Shown: positions 18,877-26,795, numbered from the stretch's first letter. The stretch: 64,000 bases of DNA from Azospirillum sp. TSH64 (GCF_003116035.1 NZ_LGQW01000015.1:5242353-5306352), one strand, 5' to 3'. Translations and numbers: made by a program. Notes: generated by a model from the letters alone, not told the origin.

Positions 18877-19149
18877 GTGAACAAGAACGATCTCGTGGCG
18901 CATGTTGCCGAAGCGTCCGGTTTGTCCAAGACCGACGCCACGAAGGCCGTCGACGCCGTGTTCGACAGCATTGCCGAATCCTTGAAGAACGGTGATGAGG
19001 TCCGTCTGGTCGGCTTCGGCACTTTCGCGGTCGCTGAGCGTCCCGCGACCGAAGGCCGCAATCCGCGCACCGGCGAGAAGATCGACATCCCGGCGTCCAA
19101 GCAGCCGAAGTTCAAGGCCGGCAAAACTCTGAAGGACGCCTTGAACTAA
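18877..19149 (+). CDS. hupB: HU-family DNA-binding protein
   Basis: The 90-residue nucleoid protein has the HU signature VRLVGFGTFAVAERPATEGRNPRTG (about residues 46-70) with the beta-arm Arg/Pro, then IDIPASKQPKFKAGKTLKDALN. It binds DNA non-specifically as a dimer. Translation begins at GTG (18877) with AAGGGGG 6-12 bases upstream. It is monocistronic: it has its own promoter and a terminator overlapping the stop. Confidence 0.97.
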   Translation: MNKNDLVAHVAEASGLSKTDATKAVDAVFDSIAESLKNGDEVRLVGFGTFAVAERPATEGRNPRTGEKIDIPASKQPKFKAGKTLKDALN

Positions 19150-19174
19150 GCGCTTATCAGCGCTTGAAGTTTTT
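19148..19174 (+). terminator. terminator of hupB
   Basis: AAGCGCT-TATC-AGCGCTT followed by GAAGTTTTT. The stem begins within the stop codon. Confidence 0.8.
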
Positions 19175-19195
19175 GGCCCGCTCAGGGCATAGTGC

Positions 19196-19222
19196 GGCCG
19201 GCCGGGCACCACCCGGCCGGCC
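19196..19222. repeat. perfect GC-rich inverted repeat before tRNA-Val
   Basis: GGCCGGCCGGG and CCCGGCCGGCC flank CACCA, an 11-bp perfect stem about 30 bases before the tRNA. It has no T-run. It may back up hupB termination or form in the tRNA leader. Confidence 0.5.
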
Positions 19223-19252
19223 TGCCTTTGAGTGCGAAGGCTTGTCCGGTTC

Positions 19253-19327
19253 GGGCGATTAGCTCAGCGGTAGAGCGTCTCGTTTACACCGAGAATGTCG
19301 GGGGTTCGATCCCCTCATCGCCCACCA
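19253..19327 (+). tRNA. tRNA-Val (TAC)
   Basis: GGGCGAT pairs with ATCGCCC. The D arm is GCTCAGCGGTAGAGC, the anticodon arm TCTCG-TTTACAC-CGAGA gives TAC, the T-loop is TTCGATC and CCA is encoded. The total is 75 bases. Confidence 0.95.
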
Positions 19328-19355
19328 ATCTTTTCAATGACTTAACGGTAATTCC

Positions 19356-19380
19356 AAGGCCCCTCCGAGGGGCCTTTGCC
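19356..19380 (+). terminator. terminator after tRNA-Val
   Basis: AAGGCCCCTC-CGA-GGGGCCTT is followed by TGCC and lies 28 bases after the tRNA. The stem is strong and the T-run short. Confidence 0.65.
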
Positions 19381-19425
19381 GTATCTAGGTGACAACTAGG
19401 TGGATCACCGCGAGATACATGAATG

Positions 19426-20328
19426 TCATGCTTTCGCGAGCTGCTCAACCGGACGGCGGAGGCCTGCGGCTTTCTCGGGGGTGATCGTCACTATCAGAGC
19501 CGCCAGCAGGACGAAGATCCCGCCGACCCCCGCCAGGACCCCCGGCACCTCGCCGAACAGAAGCCAGCCCATTATGGCCCCGACCGGCACGCCAAGCAGA
19601 TCCAGAGGCGCCAGCATGCCGACGGGAGCCAGAGCGAAAGCGCGAGCGGCGAAAAGCTGCGCACCGGCGGCACACAGCCCCAGCATTACGAGAACCGGCC
19701 AGTCGGTGAGAGGCGGCATCACCCATGACGGCAGGGCGACCGGCAGTGTGCCGATGACGGCGGCAGCGCTGTAGATCAGGACGATCAGTGGCGCCGAGTT
19801 GGTGCGGGTGAGCCTGCGGACGGTTGTCTGCGATCCGGCGGAGGCGACGGCGGCGGTCAGGGCGGCCAGGATACCCAAGCGCGAGTCAGGAGCTTGTATC
19901 TCCGGCCAGGACGATAGAAGGACGCCCGCGAAGCCCAGCACGACGGCGCTCCACACCAGTGGTCCCGATCTTTCCCCCAACATCCACCGACCGGCGATGG
20001 GCATCATCAACGTCCGGCTGATGTAGAGAACCATCGCCAGTGCCAATGGGAGAACGGTCACGGCATAGAGCAGGCCAAAGATCGCAACCACCCCCAACAG
20101 GCAGCGTATGGCATGTCCCTGCAGATCCCGCGCCTTTTTGAGGTCGGCCAGAAGCCGCCATGTTCCGGCCACCATGACCGCGGCAACCAGAGACCGTATG
20201 AACGTCATCTCTATGGCCGGCAGCTTCGTTCCAAGCAGCTTCGCCGCAGCGCTGCCGGCACAGAATGCGACAACGGAGCCCACAGCCCATAAAGCGGCAG
20301 CGACACTGCCATTCGTCGCGATTCGCAT
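19426..20328 (-). CDS. EamA/DMT-superfamily transporter
   Basis: The 300-residue protein has about ten hydrophobic segments arranged as two EamA repeats, each with short loops (for example ALWAVGSVVAFCAGSAAAKL at the start and PLDLLGVPVGAIMGWLLFGE in the second half). DMT permeases export metabolites or amino acids from the inner membrane; the substrate cannot be read here. Several in-frame ATG codons exist (20361, 20343, 20328); MRIATNGSV at 20328 gives the usual length and no cytoplasmic extension. It is divergent from a LuxR-type regulator with an operator-rich gap between them, so it may be a target of that regulator. Confidence 0.85.
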   Translation of the reverse strand: MRIATNGSVAAALWAVGSVVAFCAGSAAAKLLGTKLPAIEMTFIRSLVAAVMVAGTWRLLADLKKARDLQGHAIRCLLGVVAIFGLLYAVTVLPLALAMVLYISRTLMMPIAGRWMLGERSGPLVWSAVVLGFAGVLLSSWPEIQAPDSRLGILAALTAAVASAGSQTTVRRLTRTNSAPLIVLIYSAAAVIGTLPVALPSWVMPPLTDWPVLVMLGLCAAGAQLFAARAFALAPVGMLAPLDLLGVPVGAIMGWLLFGEVPGVLAGVGGIFVLLAALIVTITPEKAAGLRRPVEQLAKA

Positions 20329-20451
20329 GCCTGAAAACCTCATTTCACACCAAACGCGCATTGCCGGGTATGCAATTACCTGTTGCGGTACTGTTCGCTG
20401 CTTTCTACCCGTTGCGCGGCAGCAACAGTTCTGGTGTACAAGTCCCGAAAA

Positions 20452-20523
20452 TTGCCGCTCGGTGGCAAAATTGCCATTTTGATGGTGCCACCCGTGAGTA
20501 GCGTTGGCAATGTGGATTTGCCA
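20452..20523. promoter_or_regulatory. cluster of TTGCCA/TGGCAA half-sites in front of the LuxR-type gene
   Basis: Within 72 bases there are TTGCCG (20452), TGGCAA (20463), TTGCCA (20471), GGTGCCACC (20484), TGGCAA (20505) and TTGCCA (20518). They pair as TGGCAA-N2-TTGCCA and TGGCAA-N7-TTGCCA inverted repeats, ending 20 bases before the regulator ATG. A GTTGC/GCAAC dyad lies just before (20411-20426). Confidence 0.55.
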
Positions 20524-20543
20524 CTTGAGAACTCCGGAATCCC

Positions 20544-21557
20544 ATGGCCACAACCGAGATCCCGAAAGAGCTTTGCGAACTGATCAAAACCGCTGCCGAT
20601 GTTCGGGGGGCGATCCTGATTTATGAGCGCAACGTCGTCGTCTTCGCGAATTCGGAGGCTCGGGAGCTGCATCACCAGCACGACTGGTCCACAGTCATCA
20701 CGTTCGACGATATTTTTCAAGTCGGCGTCGAGCGCGGCCGGATCACCGAGCCGGCCATCCTTGCCGACCCGGAAGCACACCTCGCTTACGCAAAGATGGC
20801 GCGGGCGAGAGAACTGAGCTTCCAATTTCGCCGCAACTACGACGGCGTTCCGTATGACCGGTATCACACCGGTCTGAGCGCCGAGTGGAACGCACAGATC
20901 TGGGTGCCGGTTCGACCTTCCGTGTATGACCTCGACGACTCGTCCGTGCCGAGTCTGCAAGCACTTTCGATGCGCAACCGGGCTCAGGCGACGATGGCGG
21001 CGTTGCTGGAGCGGATGGGGGTGGCTGCGGCGGTCGTAACCGCCGATGCCCGGCTGATCGACAGCTCTTCGCTCATGGTGCGCCGTCTGCGCATCGGCGA
21101 TGTGCTGGAGCGCGGACTTGGCAATCGGCTGACCTGCGGGGATGCGCAAAGTGCGGTGCGCCTGCACCAGGCCATCGCGTCGGTGGCGGCCGGCCGCGGC
21201 AGTGAGGCCCTCGTCCCGATCTGCGACGGCGTCGCCGTCCAACTCGTCGCGGTGATGCCCGCGCGAGCGGGGCAGGCCATCGTCGTCATGCAGGACCTCG
21301 CCCGGCCGGAGCCTCTGCAGGAAATACTGATCTCCGCCTTCGGTTTGACGAAGACGCAGGCCGAGGTCGCCGTGCGTGTCGCGGCTGGGGAGTGCGCCGA
21401 GCAGATCGCGGTGGCGCTCGATCGGAAGCTGGGTACGGTCCGGCGGCAAATCGCCACGTCGAAGGAAAAGATTGCCGTCGGAGGGCAACAGGATATCGCC
21501 CGTGTCGTAACACGGGCGGCAACATTATTCGGTGGCATTCCGCCATTGAATTCATAG
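20544..21557 (+). CDS. LuxR-type transcriptional regulator with N-terminal PAS-like sensor
   Basis: The 337-residue protein has an N-terminal PAS-like domain (residues 1-120; GAILIYERNVVVFANSEARELH is the typical PAS strand pattern), a middle region (about 150-260) that also looks sensory, and a C-terminal GerE/LuxR helix-turn-helix (FGLTKTQAEVAVRVAAGECA, then EQIAVALDRKLGTVRRQIAT; about residues 272-311). No receiver domain is seen, so the input is probably a small molecule or redox state. It is divergent from the EamA transporter, 10 bases before an unknown gene, and directly downstream of repeated TTGCCA half-sites that suggest autoregulation. Confidence 0.75.
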   Translation: MATTEIPKELCELIKTAADVRGAILIYERNVVVFANSEARELHHQHDWSTVITFDDIFQVGVERGRITEPAILADPEAHLAYAKMARARELSFQFRRNYDGVPYDRYHTGLSAEWNAQIWVPVRPSVYDLDDSSVPSLQALSMRNRAQATMAALLERMGVAAAVVTADARLIDSSSLMVRRLRIGDVLERGLGNRLTCGDAQSAVRLHQAIASVAAGRGSEALVPICDGVAVQLVAVMPARAGQAIVVMQDLARPEPLQEILISAFGLTKTQAEVAVRVAAGECAEQIAVALDRKLGTVRRQIATSKEKIAVGGQQDIARVVTRAATLFGGIPPLNS

Positions 21558-21567
21558 AGGAAGCAAT

Positions 21568-22038
21568 ATGGCGAACCTTGAATATGTGAAGAACTACGAT
21601 TTCTCGCGCGTGATTGCTCACATGGTGCGTGATGGTCTTTCGGAGGACGAAGCGGCGCAGTCGGCCGATCACCTGCGGGCCTTCATGGTTCTGAACGCCA
21701 TGCACCTCGACGCACCGACCTGCCTGGTGGCCTGGGAAGGCATGGAGCCGGCATGGCATGCCTTCATCCTCGATACCCGCGCCTATGCATCATTCTGCGA
21801 GCGGGCTTTCGGGCGCATGCTTCACCACTGGCCGGATGCCTATGGCACTGACGAATTCCGTGCCGGCTGGTCGAAGACTGTCGAACTGGCTGCCAAGCAT
21901 TTCGGAATCTTCCTGGATCGTGACCCGGAAGCCCGTGAAGCCAACCGTGGCAAGCAGTGGAACATGGCTGCGCTCTGCAACCGTCCCTTGGAGCAGGGCG
22001 AAGACCCCGAGGATCCCATCATCCGACAGGTCGCCTGA
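21568..22038 (+). CDS. GRDP-like (glycine-rich-domain-protein related) small protein, unknown function
   Basis: The 156-residue protein opens LEYVKNYDFSRVIAHMVRDG and carries a conserved core (about residues 50-90) with the pattern W-H-x-F-I-L-D-T-x-x-Y-x-x-F-C-x-x-x-F-G-x-x-x-H-H. I recognise this as the motif shared with plant GRDP/DUF1399-type proteins, where W-H-x-H is more usual; the second His is Phe here. A role is not established. There is no membrane segment or signal peptide. An AGGAAG site precedes the ATG, and it follows the LuxR-type gene by 10 bases, so both are one operon. Confidence 0.65.
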   Translation: MANLEYVKNYDFSRVIAHMVRDGLSEDEAAQSADHLRAFMVLNAMHLDAPTCLVAWEGMEPAWHAFILDTRAYASFCERAFGRMLHHWPDAYGTDEFRAGWSKTVELAAKHFGIFLDRDPEAREANRGKQWNMAALCNRPLEQGEDPEDPIIRQVA

Positions 22039-22049
22039 TCGCGGCTGAC

Positions 22050-22081
22050 GGGCGCCCGCTTGCGCCAACAAGCGGGCGCCC
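22050..22081 (+). terminator. strong hairpin after the GRDP-like gene
   Basis: GGGCGCCCGCTTG and CAAGCGGGCGCCC form a perfect 13-bp stem around CGCCAA, 11 bases after the stop. TCTCC follows rather than a T-run, so it may attenuate rather than end transcription into the next gene. Confidence 0.5.
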
Positions 22082-22135
22082 TCTCCGGGTCGGTCAGCCA
22101 GCCCAGACGATCAACCGAAGCCCTAGGAAGCAACG

Positions 22136-22666
22136 ATGATCAACCGCCAGCATACCGCCGTAGGCGGCGGGTGCAAGGGTAAGAGCATGCCCGAAGCGCA
22201 ATTGCCGTATATCGATCACCTATCCATCGACCAGCTTCGACGGCGAGCGGCTGATGATCGCGCAGACGCGCTGGCGTTGATCGGCGGCTCCTCGCCCGGA
22301 ACCCTTTCCATGCTGTTGGAAGATGCCGAGCGATGCGAGGCGAGGGCGACCATGCTCGAACAGCGGTGCAGCGACTCCATCCCCGGCGGCCCGGGTGACC
22401 TGACGATCGAAGTTGCCATCGCTCAGTTGATGCATGCGGCGCGTGGCCGTGTGGTCGGTGATCGCGCGGGGCGCTCGGGATCGCCCATCACCGCAATAAA
22501 GGCCGACATCCTGCGCAATGTGGAGCGCGGCACCGCTTATGCCTTTGTCGCCCATTGCGCCGACTCCACACGCTTCCGCCTGCAGTCCACCCCTCAGCCG
22601 ACGCTGGAGGCTGCCTACGTCGCGGCCGTCCGCTCCCTGACATCCATGGCGGTGAGGCAATGCTGA
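22136..22666 (+). CDS. unknown protein upstream of a NarL-type regulator
   Basis: The 176-residue product has no recognisable domain. The central part (about residues 40-85) is helical with heptad-like spacing (LEDAERCEARATMLEQRCSD), and the C-terminal third contains a VERGTAYAFVAHCADSTRFRLQ stretch. An AGGAAG site fits the ATG at 22136; an alternative ATG at 22187 would remove 17 residues. Its stop overlaps the start of the next gene, so the two are translationally coupled, which suggests it acts with that regulator. Confidence 0.55.
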   Translation: MINRQHTAVGGGCKGKSMPEAQLPYIDHLSIDQLRRRAADDRADALALIGGSSPGTLSMLLEDAERCEARATMLEQRCSDSIPGGPGDLTIEVAIAQLMHAARGRVVGDRAGRSGSPITAIKADILRNVERGTAYAFVAHCADSTRFRLQSTPQPTLEAAYVAAVRSLTSMAVRQC

Positions 22667-22986
22667 TGCCCTGCATCGAGCCTTCCACGCGGCTGCGCAC
22701 ACCGGTCGGCACGGCGCTGGAGGCGGACGTGGGGGCGTCGCAATCCCGCGGACGGGATATGATGGCACGTCTTGGTCGGCTGACGGCGCGCGAGGTCGAC
22801 GTGCTGGTGCGCCTCGTTGCCGGAAAAAGCTCCAAAGCCATCGCGGCCGATCTCGGCATCAGTTTCAAGACGGTGGAGTGCCATCGCGCCCGCGTCATGG
22901 AAAAGCTCGGATGTTCCGGTCTCTTCGAACTTGGCCGCGCCTGGGAGGCCGCCGTGTGGAGCAGCGGCCGTAAGGTCCCGCGATAA
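22660..22986 (+). CDS. stand-alone LuxR/NarL-type helix-turn-helix regulator
   Basis: The 108-residue protein is almost only a GerE-type DNA-binding domain: LTAREVDVLVRLVAGKSSKA, then IAADLGISFKTVECHRARVMEKL (about residues 42-84), which matches the FixJ/NarL recognition helix pattern. There is no receiver or ligand domain, so it may need a partner, perhaps the coupled 176-residue protein. Two ATG codons (22660 and 22666) are possible; both overlap the stop of the gene before. Confidence 0.75.
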   Translation: MLMPCIEPSTRLRTPVGTALEADVGASQSRGRDMMARLGRLTAREVDVLVRLVAGKSSKAIAADLGISFKTVECHRARVMEKLGCSGLFELGRAWEAAVWSSGRKVPR

Positions 22987-23226
22987 CGGCCGCGCTGCGA
23001 AAGCGCCGGGTGGGCGCCCCCTTGTTGCGGTCACTCTTCGCCGCAGGGGGTCGGCTGGTCCCTCATGCCGAAACAGCCTTGCCTGGCATCGTACGGGAAC
23101 TGGTACTGCCGCAGGACATGGCGGCCGGTGTTGATGAAGGGTGCCCTCTTGAGGGGACGGCAATCTGGCTGAAACCACGCAAATCCAGCTGATCGCACAA
23201 CCGTTCACGCGGCTATCAATAGGCGG

Positions 23227-25491
23227 TCAGCGGGCGTGCTGATCCAGGAAGCCGCGGCATTGATCGAAATCGCGCAGGCACGGGTCGGGCAGGGCGATGC
23301 CCTTGCGCTCGGCGAGACTGCGGGCGAAGGCGACCATGCGCTCGGTCGGTTCGCGCCGACGCCGGGCGTCGGAGTTGGGCGCGTCGGCAACCGGAGTGCT
23401 TTCCGAAATGGCGGCAGCCGGCGGGGCACTGCCATCGGCCTTTGCCTTGCGGGTGCGCCGCGGCTTCGGCGCCACAGCCTCTCCGTCGGTGGATGCCGTT
23501 GCCTTGCGCGTCCGTCGACGCACCGGCTTCGCTGCATCACCGGGTGCCGTAGGAACGCCGCGGACCGTCTTCCCCCTTGCGGTCGTGCCGCGGCGGGAGA
23601 ATCGTGCCTTCGGGGCAGGCAGGCCGAGGTCGAGCGCGGTGCCGCGTTGTCCGACCAGCGCACCGATCAGCCGGTCGGCCTCGCTGGCGATGGCGTCGAT
23701 CACGCGGCGGAAATCGGCGCGTCCGGTTACCACCTCGTCCAGCTTCATTTCCCACAGTGCTGTGGTGCCGGGATCGACCAGGGTCGGGGCGGCGGCGCGC
23801 AAGGTCTCGAACAGATGCAGGCCGGCCGGGGTCGGCACCAGCCATTTGCCGTCCGCCCCCAGCAGGTTCTGCTTGCGCAGACCCTTGATCACCTCGGCGC
23901 GGGTGGCCGGGGTGCCGATGCCCTTGGCCTCTTTCAACCGGTCGCGCAGAGCCGGGTCCTCGACGAACCTCCAGGCATTCTGCATGGCATCGACCAGCGT
24001 GCCTTCGTTGTAGCGTGGCGGCGCCTGGGTGCGCTTGGCCTCCACCTTGGGATCGCTGAGCGTCGCCGGTTCGCCGTCGGTCAGCGGCGGCAAGGTCTGT
24101 TCGGTCTCCTCCTCCGGCTTGCCGTCGGATTCGGCCGAACCGAAGGCGGCCTTCCAGCCCAGCTTCAGCGGGATGCGGCCGACGGCGCGGAAGGCGACCG
24201 GCTTGATGCCTCCGGGCGTCGGCACCGGCACCGGCATGGTCACGCTGGTCTGGCGATACTCGTAATCCGGCATCACCGCCGCAAGGTATGACCGGCAGAT
24301 CAGCGCAAACAGCCGCTTCTCGTCATCGGTCAGCCGGAAGAGCCGCGATTCCAAATCGTCCAGCACATTGACATTGGGGATCACCGCATGGTGCGACACA
24401 CCTTCCAGCGCCTTGTCGCAGAAATGGCCGGACTTGCCCTTGCGGATCACCGGGCGCCGAATATCCATGTGGTTGTCCAGATGCGCGAAGCCGCGCAGCC
24501 GGGTCAGCGCCCCGACGATGGCGGGCACATCGGCGATCTGGTTTTCCGACAGGTATCGCGCCTCGGCGCGCGGATAGGTGATGAGCTTCTTGCCGTCGCC
24601 GTCATACAGTTCCTGCGCCACTGCCAGCGTACGGTCGGCGGTCCAGCCCCAGCGCTGGCCACAGGTCTTCTGCAGCGACGGAAGGTCGTAGAGCTTGGGC
24701 GGTGCCTGCCGTTTCTCCTCCACCGTGACCGTCAACGGTCCGCGGTGGGTGTCGGCGGCACGCGCGATGGCCTCGGCGGCGGCGCGGTCCTTGATGCGGT
24801 CCTTCGGCGCCGGGGCATGGCGCATCTGGAAGCTGCCCTCGGCCACGGTGGCTGTCGCCACCACCTCGAAATAATCCTCCGGCTTGAAGTTGCGGATCTC
24901 CAGCTCGCGCAGGCAGACGATGGCCAGCGTCGGGGTCTTGACCCGGCCGATGCCGATGACGCCGCGGGTGCCGGGGGCCAGCAGGGTCTTGGTCGCCGTG
25001 CGGGTCAGCGACAGGTTGTAAATTTGGTCGGCCTGCTGGCGCGCCACCGCGGCCTCGTAGAGCGGCCGCATGCTGTCGTTCGGCTTCAGCGTGGCGAAGG
25101 CGTCGCGCAGGGTCTTGGGATCCTGGGCTGTGAAAAGCGCGCGCCGCACCTTGCCGCGATAGCCGACATGCTCCAGGATTTCCTGGCCGATCAATTGGCC
25201 TTCGCGGTCGCAGTCGGTGGCGAGGATCACCTCGTCGCAGCCGCGCAGCGCGGCGGTGATCGCCTGCAGCTTCGCCGCCTTGTTGCCGCCCTGGTCGGGC
25301 CGGGTCGGATAAAGACCGTCCGGCTTCAGCAGGGTCGACGACCAGCGCTTCCAGGCCGGGTCGACCTCGTCAGGCTCGGCAAGGCGCAGCAGATGGCCCT
25401 CGGCCGGCAGGATGCGGCCGTAGCGGTCGCCCAGGGCCGCGCGCAGGTCCTTCGCCTGGCTGGATTTCTCGGTGATGATCAGCGTCGCCAT
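23227..25491 (-). CDS. topB: type IA DNA topoisomerase (topoisomerase III)
   Basis: The 754-residue enzyme starts with the TOPRIM domain (TLIITEKSSQAKDL; ATDCDREGQLIGQEIL, residues 1-150) and has the catalytic Tyr in LITYPRAEARYLSE. Further family blocks are GRVKTPTLAIVCLRE and GIGTPATRAEVIKGL. The C-terminal 120 residues are Lys/Arg-rich and low in complexity (for example RRTRKAKADGS), without clear zinc fingers. It relaxes or decatenates single-stranded regions. MATLIITEKS at 25491 is the family start although no Shine-Dalgarno is visible. It is divergent from a secreted protease with only 18 bases between start codons, and topA lies 28 kb away in this window. Confidence 0.92.
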   Translation of the reverse strand: MATLIITEKSSQAKDLRAALGDRYGRILPAEGHLLRLAEPDEVDPAWKRWSSTLLKPDGLYPTRPDQGGNKAAKLQAITAALRGCDEVILATDCDREGQLIGQEILEHVGYRGKVRRALFTAQDPKTLRDAFATLKPNDSMRPLYEAAVARQQADQIYNLSLTRTATKTLLAPGTRGVIGIGRVKTPTLAIVCLRELEIRNFKPEDYFEVVATATVAEGSFQMRHAPAPKDRIKDRAAAEAIARAADTHRGPLTVTVEEKRQAPPKLYDLPSLQKTCGQRWGWTADRTLAVAQELYDGDGKKLITYPRAEARYLSENQIADVPAIVGALTRLRGFAHLDNHMDIRRPVIRKGKSGHFCDKALEGVSHHAVIPNVNVLDDLESRLFRLTDDEKRLFALICRSYLAAVMPDYEYRQTSVTMPVPVPTPGGIKPVAFRAVGRIPLKLGWKAAFGSAESDGKPEEETEQTLPPLTDGEPATLSDPKVEAKRTQAPPRYNEGTLVDAMQNAWRFVEDPALRDRLKEAKGIGTPATRAEVIKGLRKQNLLGADGKWLVPTPAGLHLFETLRAAAPTLVDPGTTALWEMKLDEVVTGRADFRRVIDAIASEADRLIGALVGQRGTALDLGLPAPKARFSRRGTTARGKTVRGVPTAPGDAAKPVRRRTRKATASTDGEAVAPKPRRTRKAKADGSAPPAAAISESTPVADAPNSDARRRREPTERMVAFARSLAERKGIALPDPCLRDFDQCRGFLDQHAR

Positions 25492-25509
25492 GCGCCGGAG
25501 GATACGGGA

Positions 25510-26352
25510 TTGAAGGAAACGGAGCAAGAACATGCGCGCGGTCGGCGTGGCTTTCGGCACGGTGCTGTTGCCGCGGCCTTGGCCGGTCTGGCGATGCTGG
25601 CCGGCGTGCCTGCAGCCCATGCGGAGCGGCCGCTGCTGCCCGGCGTTGGCCCGGGCGACCGGCGGGTACCGGTCGACGCGGCCGCCGATCCCTGGCGCAG
25701 CGTGGTGCGGGTGCAGACCAACCTGGCCGGACGCTGCACCGGGGCGCTGGTCGGCCGGCGCACGGTGGTGACCGCCGGCCATTGCCTGTTCAATCCGCGT
25801 ACCCGGCGCTTCCTCCAGGCGTCGTCGCTGCATGTCCTCTTCGGCTATGACCGCGGCGCGTTCACCCGCCATGTCACGGTGGCGCGGGTGGCGACCGACC
25901 CGGCTTACGACCCGGCTGCGGCGGCGCCGATGCTCGCCGGCGACTGGGCGGTGCTGACCCTGGCGGAACCGGCGCCGGACCAGGTGCCGCCGCTCCCCGT
26001 CAGCGAGGCGCCGCTGCGGCCCGGCACGCCGCTGATGCTCGGCGGTTACAGCCAGGATCGGGCGCAGATCCTGATGGCCGACAGCGCCTGCCATCTGCTG
26101 GGGGAAAGCGGCGGGCTTCTTGTGCACGACTGCGATGCCACGCGCGGGACCAGCGGCGGGCCGCTGCTGGTGCGGACGGTGCGCGGCGCCGGGGCGAACG
26201 GCGGGGCAAGCGACGCGGCGAATGGCGGGGGGTGGGCGGTCGCTGGAGTCGGCGTCGCCGCCGGAAACGCACCGGCCGTGCGCAATTTTGCGGTCCCGTC
26301 GGCGCGTTTCGCCGCACTTTTGGCGAAGGATACCGCCGCGGGTCAGCCCTGA
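25510..26352 (+). CDS. secreted trypsin-like serine protease
   Basis: The 280-residue protein has a signal peptide (FRHGAVAAALAGLAMLAG, then VPAAHA) and an S1-family triad: His in VTAGHCLFN, Asp in GDWAVLTLAE and Ser in RGTSGGPLL. It is probably periplasmic or secreted. No ATG or GTG fits the frame before the signal peptide. TTG at 25510 has GGAGGA seven bases upstream, which decides the start; an ATG at 25532 is in another frame and reads a non-signal-like sequence. A Gly/Ala/Asn-rich insert near residues 223-240 interrupts the last strands. Confidence 0.8.
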   Translation: MKETEQEHARGRRGFRHGAVAAALAGLAMLAGVPAAHAERPLLPGVGPGDRRVPVDAAADPWRSVVRVQTNLAGRCTGALVGRRTVVTAGHCLFNPRTRRFLQASSLHVLFGYDRGAFTRHVTVARVATDPAYDPAAAAPMLAGDWAVLTLAEPAPDQVPPLPVSEAPLRPGTPLMLGGYSQDRAQILMADSACHLLGESGGLLVHDCDATRGTSGGPLLVRTVRGAGANGGASDAANGGGWAVAGVGVAAGNAPAVRNFAVPSARFAALLAKDTAAGQP

Positions 26353-26447
26353 GCGGCGGAGGCGCATTTTTTTCTTCGCGCGCGGCCCCGAATGGCATAG
26401 ACGTACCCGCATCTTTTTCAGCCCCCGGAACCCGGAGTCTTTCCGTC

Positions 26448-26795
26448 ATGTCGATCCAGCGCTTCCACACCGGACCGCGCATGAGCCAGATGGTCGTCCA
26501 CAAGGACACGGTCTATCTCGCCGGTCAGGTCGCCGACGAGCCGACGCCCGACGTCGAGCGTCAGACCATCCAGATCCTGGCCCAGATCGACGCCCTGCTG
26601 GCGGAAGCGGGCAGCGACAAGAGCAAGCTGTTGTCGACCACCATCTATCTGGCCGACATCGCCAGCTTCGGCGCGATGAACAAGGCTTGGGACGCCTGGG
26701 TCGATCCGGCCAATCCGCCGGCCCGCGCCACGGTGGAAGCCAAGCTGGCCGCACCCCAGTATCTCGTTGAAATTCAGGTCACCGCTGCTAAATAA
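26448..26795 (+). CDS. RidA/YjgF-family protein (enamine/imine deaminase)
   Basis: The 115-residue protein has RidA-family blocks (VYLAGQVADE, the LLAEAGSDKSKLLSTTIYL helix, ARATVEAKLAAPQYLVEIQV). The Arg in PPARATVEA matches the substrate-binding arginine of active RidA proteins, so 2-aminoacrylate deaminase activity is plausible. It is a YjgF subgroup with a C-terminal VTAAK rather than the classic ending. MSIQRFH at 26448 is preceded by GGAG. The gene stands alone between the protease and EF-G. Confidence 0.85.
   Translation: MSIQRFHTGPRMSQMVVHKDTVYLAGQVADEPTPDVERQTIQILAQIDALLAEAGSDKSKLLSTTIYLADIASFGAMNKAWDAWVDPANPPARATVEAKLAAPQYLVEIQVTAAK

Noticed and set aside
16216..19212. A minus-strand open frame of nearly 1000 codons opposite lon
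   Set aside because: It mirrors the high-GC third positions of lon, has low-complexity Leu/Gly/Arg-rich sequence and no family motifs. The same is true of the frame opposite the SNF2 gene at 42276-45566.
23010..23192. A 60-codon plus-strand frame and a GTG-started minus-strand frame in the gap between the HTH gene and topB
   Set aside because: Both lack a ribosome site and recognisable motifs. I leave the 240-base gap as containing no supported gene.
25532..25771. ATG at 25532 as the protease start
   Set aside because: Its frame gives a Trp/Pro/Arg-rich sequence without a signal peptide and without the catalytic triad. The TTG frame has both.
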